Shown here: positions 62,511-64,000 of the stretch, in pieces
Layout: the number at the start of each line of letters is the position of its first letter
Position numbering within the stretch: the first letter of the stretch is position 1
Origin: Macrobrachium rosenbergii
Taxonomy: Eukaryota; Arthropoda; Malacostraca; Decapoda; Palaemonidae
Direction of reading: 5' to 3'
NCBI RefSeq assembly: GCF_040412425.1
Contig: NC_089768.1
Span: forward strand, 1,942,501-2,006,500
Length of the DNA: 64,000 nucleotides
Translations under genes and position numbers: made by a program
Notes under the pieces: generated by a model
Database searches by the model: none
The model's input: only the letters and a program-made list of their open reading frames with translations
Told to the model about the DNA's origin: nothing

Positions 62511-63255
62511 GGTCACAAATATATCTCCAGATGTAAAATCTTGAAGGGATCTTCTCACAGGGGAAGATGGGGAGAAGCCACCGTGGATAACAGTTGCTAC
62601 ACAGCTTCACAATCGCCCATTCTCCAATAAAATGCACTGTCACTCAATTTCAAAACAATTAACACATTCAGTTTGGGAATGCTGAAGGCTGAGAGGGGGA
62701 TCACTCAAAGAACAAATAAAATGCAAACTGCTTAACACTTCTGAGTTACGTTACACAAGTAAATACACCGCTTCATGTAGACTGAAGGAGGTTGCAAGGC
62801 GGGTGAATATGAGGGTAGTAAAAAATATAGTTAAAGAAATGTGTGTCGAACAACTCCAATTTCCACTTTACCTTTGTCTTGTAGACGAGATGTCTTGATG
62901 TTGAAGCCAGATTTTCTCCTGCCCCAATTGCCTTTGTTCAAGCGATGTTGACCGTTAAAAATCTCTCCCCTCAGATTGGCATCCTGTTTCTCGTTTGAGA
63001 TGTTGGTACCCTGGAAGATGGAAAGGGGCGAGCACACAAAGAGAGTACAATGGGAACACAAAAGAGAGACATTAAGGCCGAATGCGTTGAGACTTCTACA
63101 TGTGGTGTCAGCCGTGGTAAATTGCTAATGGGCTAGGGAGCGCCTATCCGATGCTAATTGTGTGGTCCTAGTGACCAACACATATTCACTGTACGTGATG
63201 TTTAAATAAAAATCATGGGGCTTGCCCGTGCATTGCAATTAATAAATGCACGTGA

Positions 63256-63265
<10 letters not shown>
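62511..63265. other. Unassigned intergenic sequence
   Basis: A 76-codon minus-strand frame (63061-62831) has no assignable motif. No other feature. Confidence 0.5.

Positions 63266-63327
<62 letters not shown>
63266..63327. repeat. (TA)n microsatellite
   Basis: About 31 TA units after a short A-run. Confidence 0.97.
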
Positions 63328-63335
<8 letters not shown>

Positions 63336-63400
63336 GTGTGTATATATATATACAGAATATATAAATATATTACAAAATAACCACATAAATTAACTGTATG

Positions 63401-64000
<600 letters not shown>

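Overview
This window looks like non-coding, repeat-saturated DNA from an animal nuclear genome, most probably a decapod crustacean (shrimp, crayfish or crab type). The reasons are the very many long (TA)n, (CA)n and (ATT)n microsatellites, the absence of any long intact reading frame, and several dispersed repeat families (a multi-hairpin repeat, a tRNA-derived SINE with the phrase GTTAAACTAAGGTATACTT, and a 'CCCCGTAGGGGGGTAG' repeat) that I associate from memory with decapod sequence. I see no intact host gene, no rRNA, no functional tRNA and no CRISPR. Function here is the biology of mobile elements, nearly all of them dead copies.

Layout. 1-12 kb: mostly featureless AT-rich sequence with a candidate solo LTR set between TA arrays (2763-3654), one multi-hairpin repeat (10231-10621) and a hAT-type non-autonomous transposon with a clear 8-bp target duplication (11186-11878). 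12-19.6 kb: a tRNA-SINE with a 14-bp target duplication, then a broken copy of a large metazoan protein family (PIN/FEN1-like acidic core plus C-terminal Cys-rich tail) flanked by about 235-bp inverted repeats (15109-18950). This is the most interesting object in the window. 21-28.5 kb: a tiny 13-bp SINE-tail insertion, a BEL/Pao Gag remnant, a widespread 3'-tail repeat and two tandem multi-hairpin repeats. 30-43.6 kb: two inverted multi-hairpin repeats, a 50-bp-class minisatellite, the 3' end of one LINE, an RTE-like LINE body on the minus strand, and an inverted second copy of the candidate LTR. 45.7-52.1 kb: a dense cluster with a 430-bp foldback, a Helitron-like element carrying a 25-copy 32-bp minisatellite, two further Helitron-like copies facing each other with their internal modules shuffled at (ATT)n tracts, and a frameshifted Penelope-like retroelement with two terminal pLTRs. 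54-64 kb: enormous TA tracts, a 200-bp near-perfect palindrome, another tRNA-SINE, a CCCATA array interrupted by a SINE, and a tandem segmental duplication with polypurine tracts.

The parts do not form a pathway. What links them is mutual insertion: many elements begin or end in (TA)n or (ATT)n, so the microsatellites appear to act as landing sites, tails or recombination joints. Family assignments rest on recognising protein motifs and terminal signatures by eye. No database search was possible.
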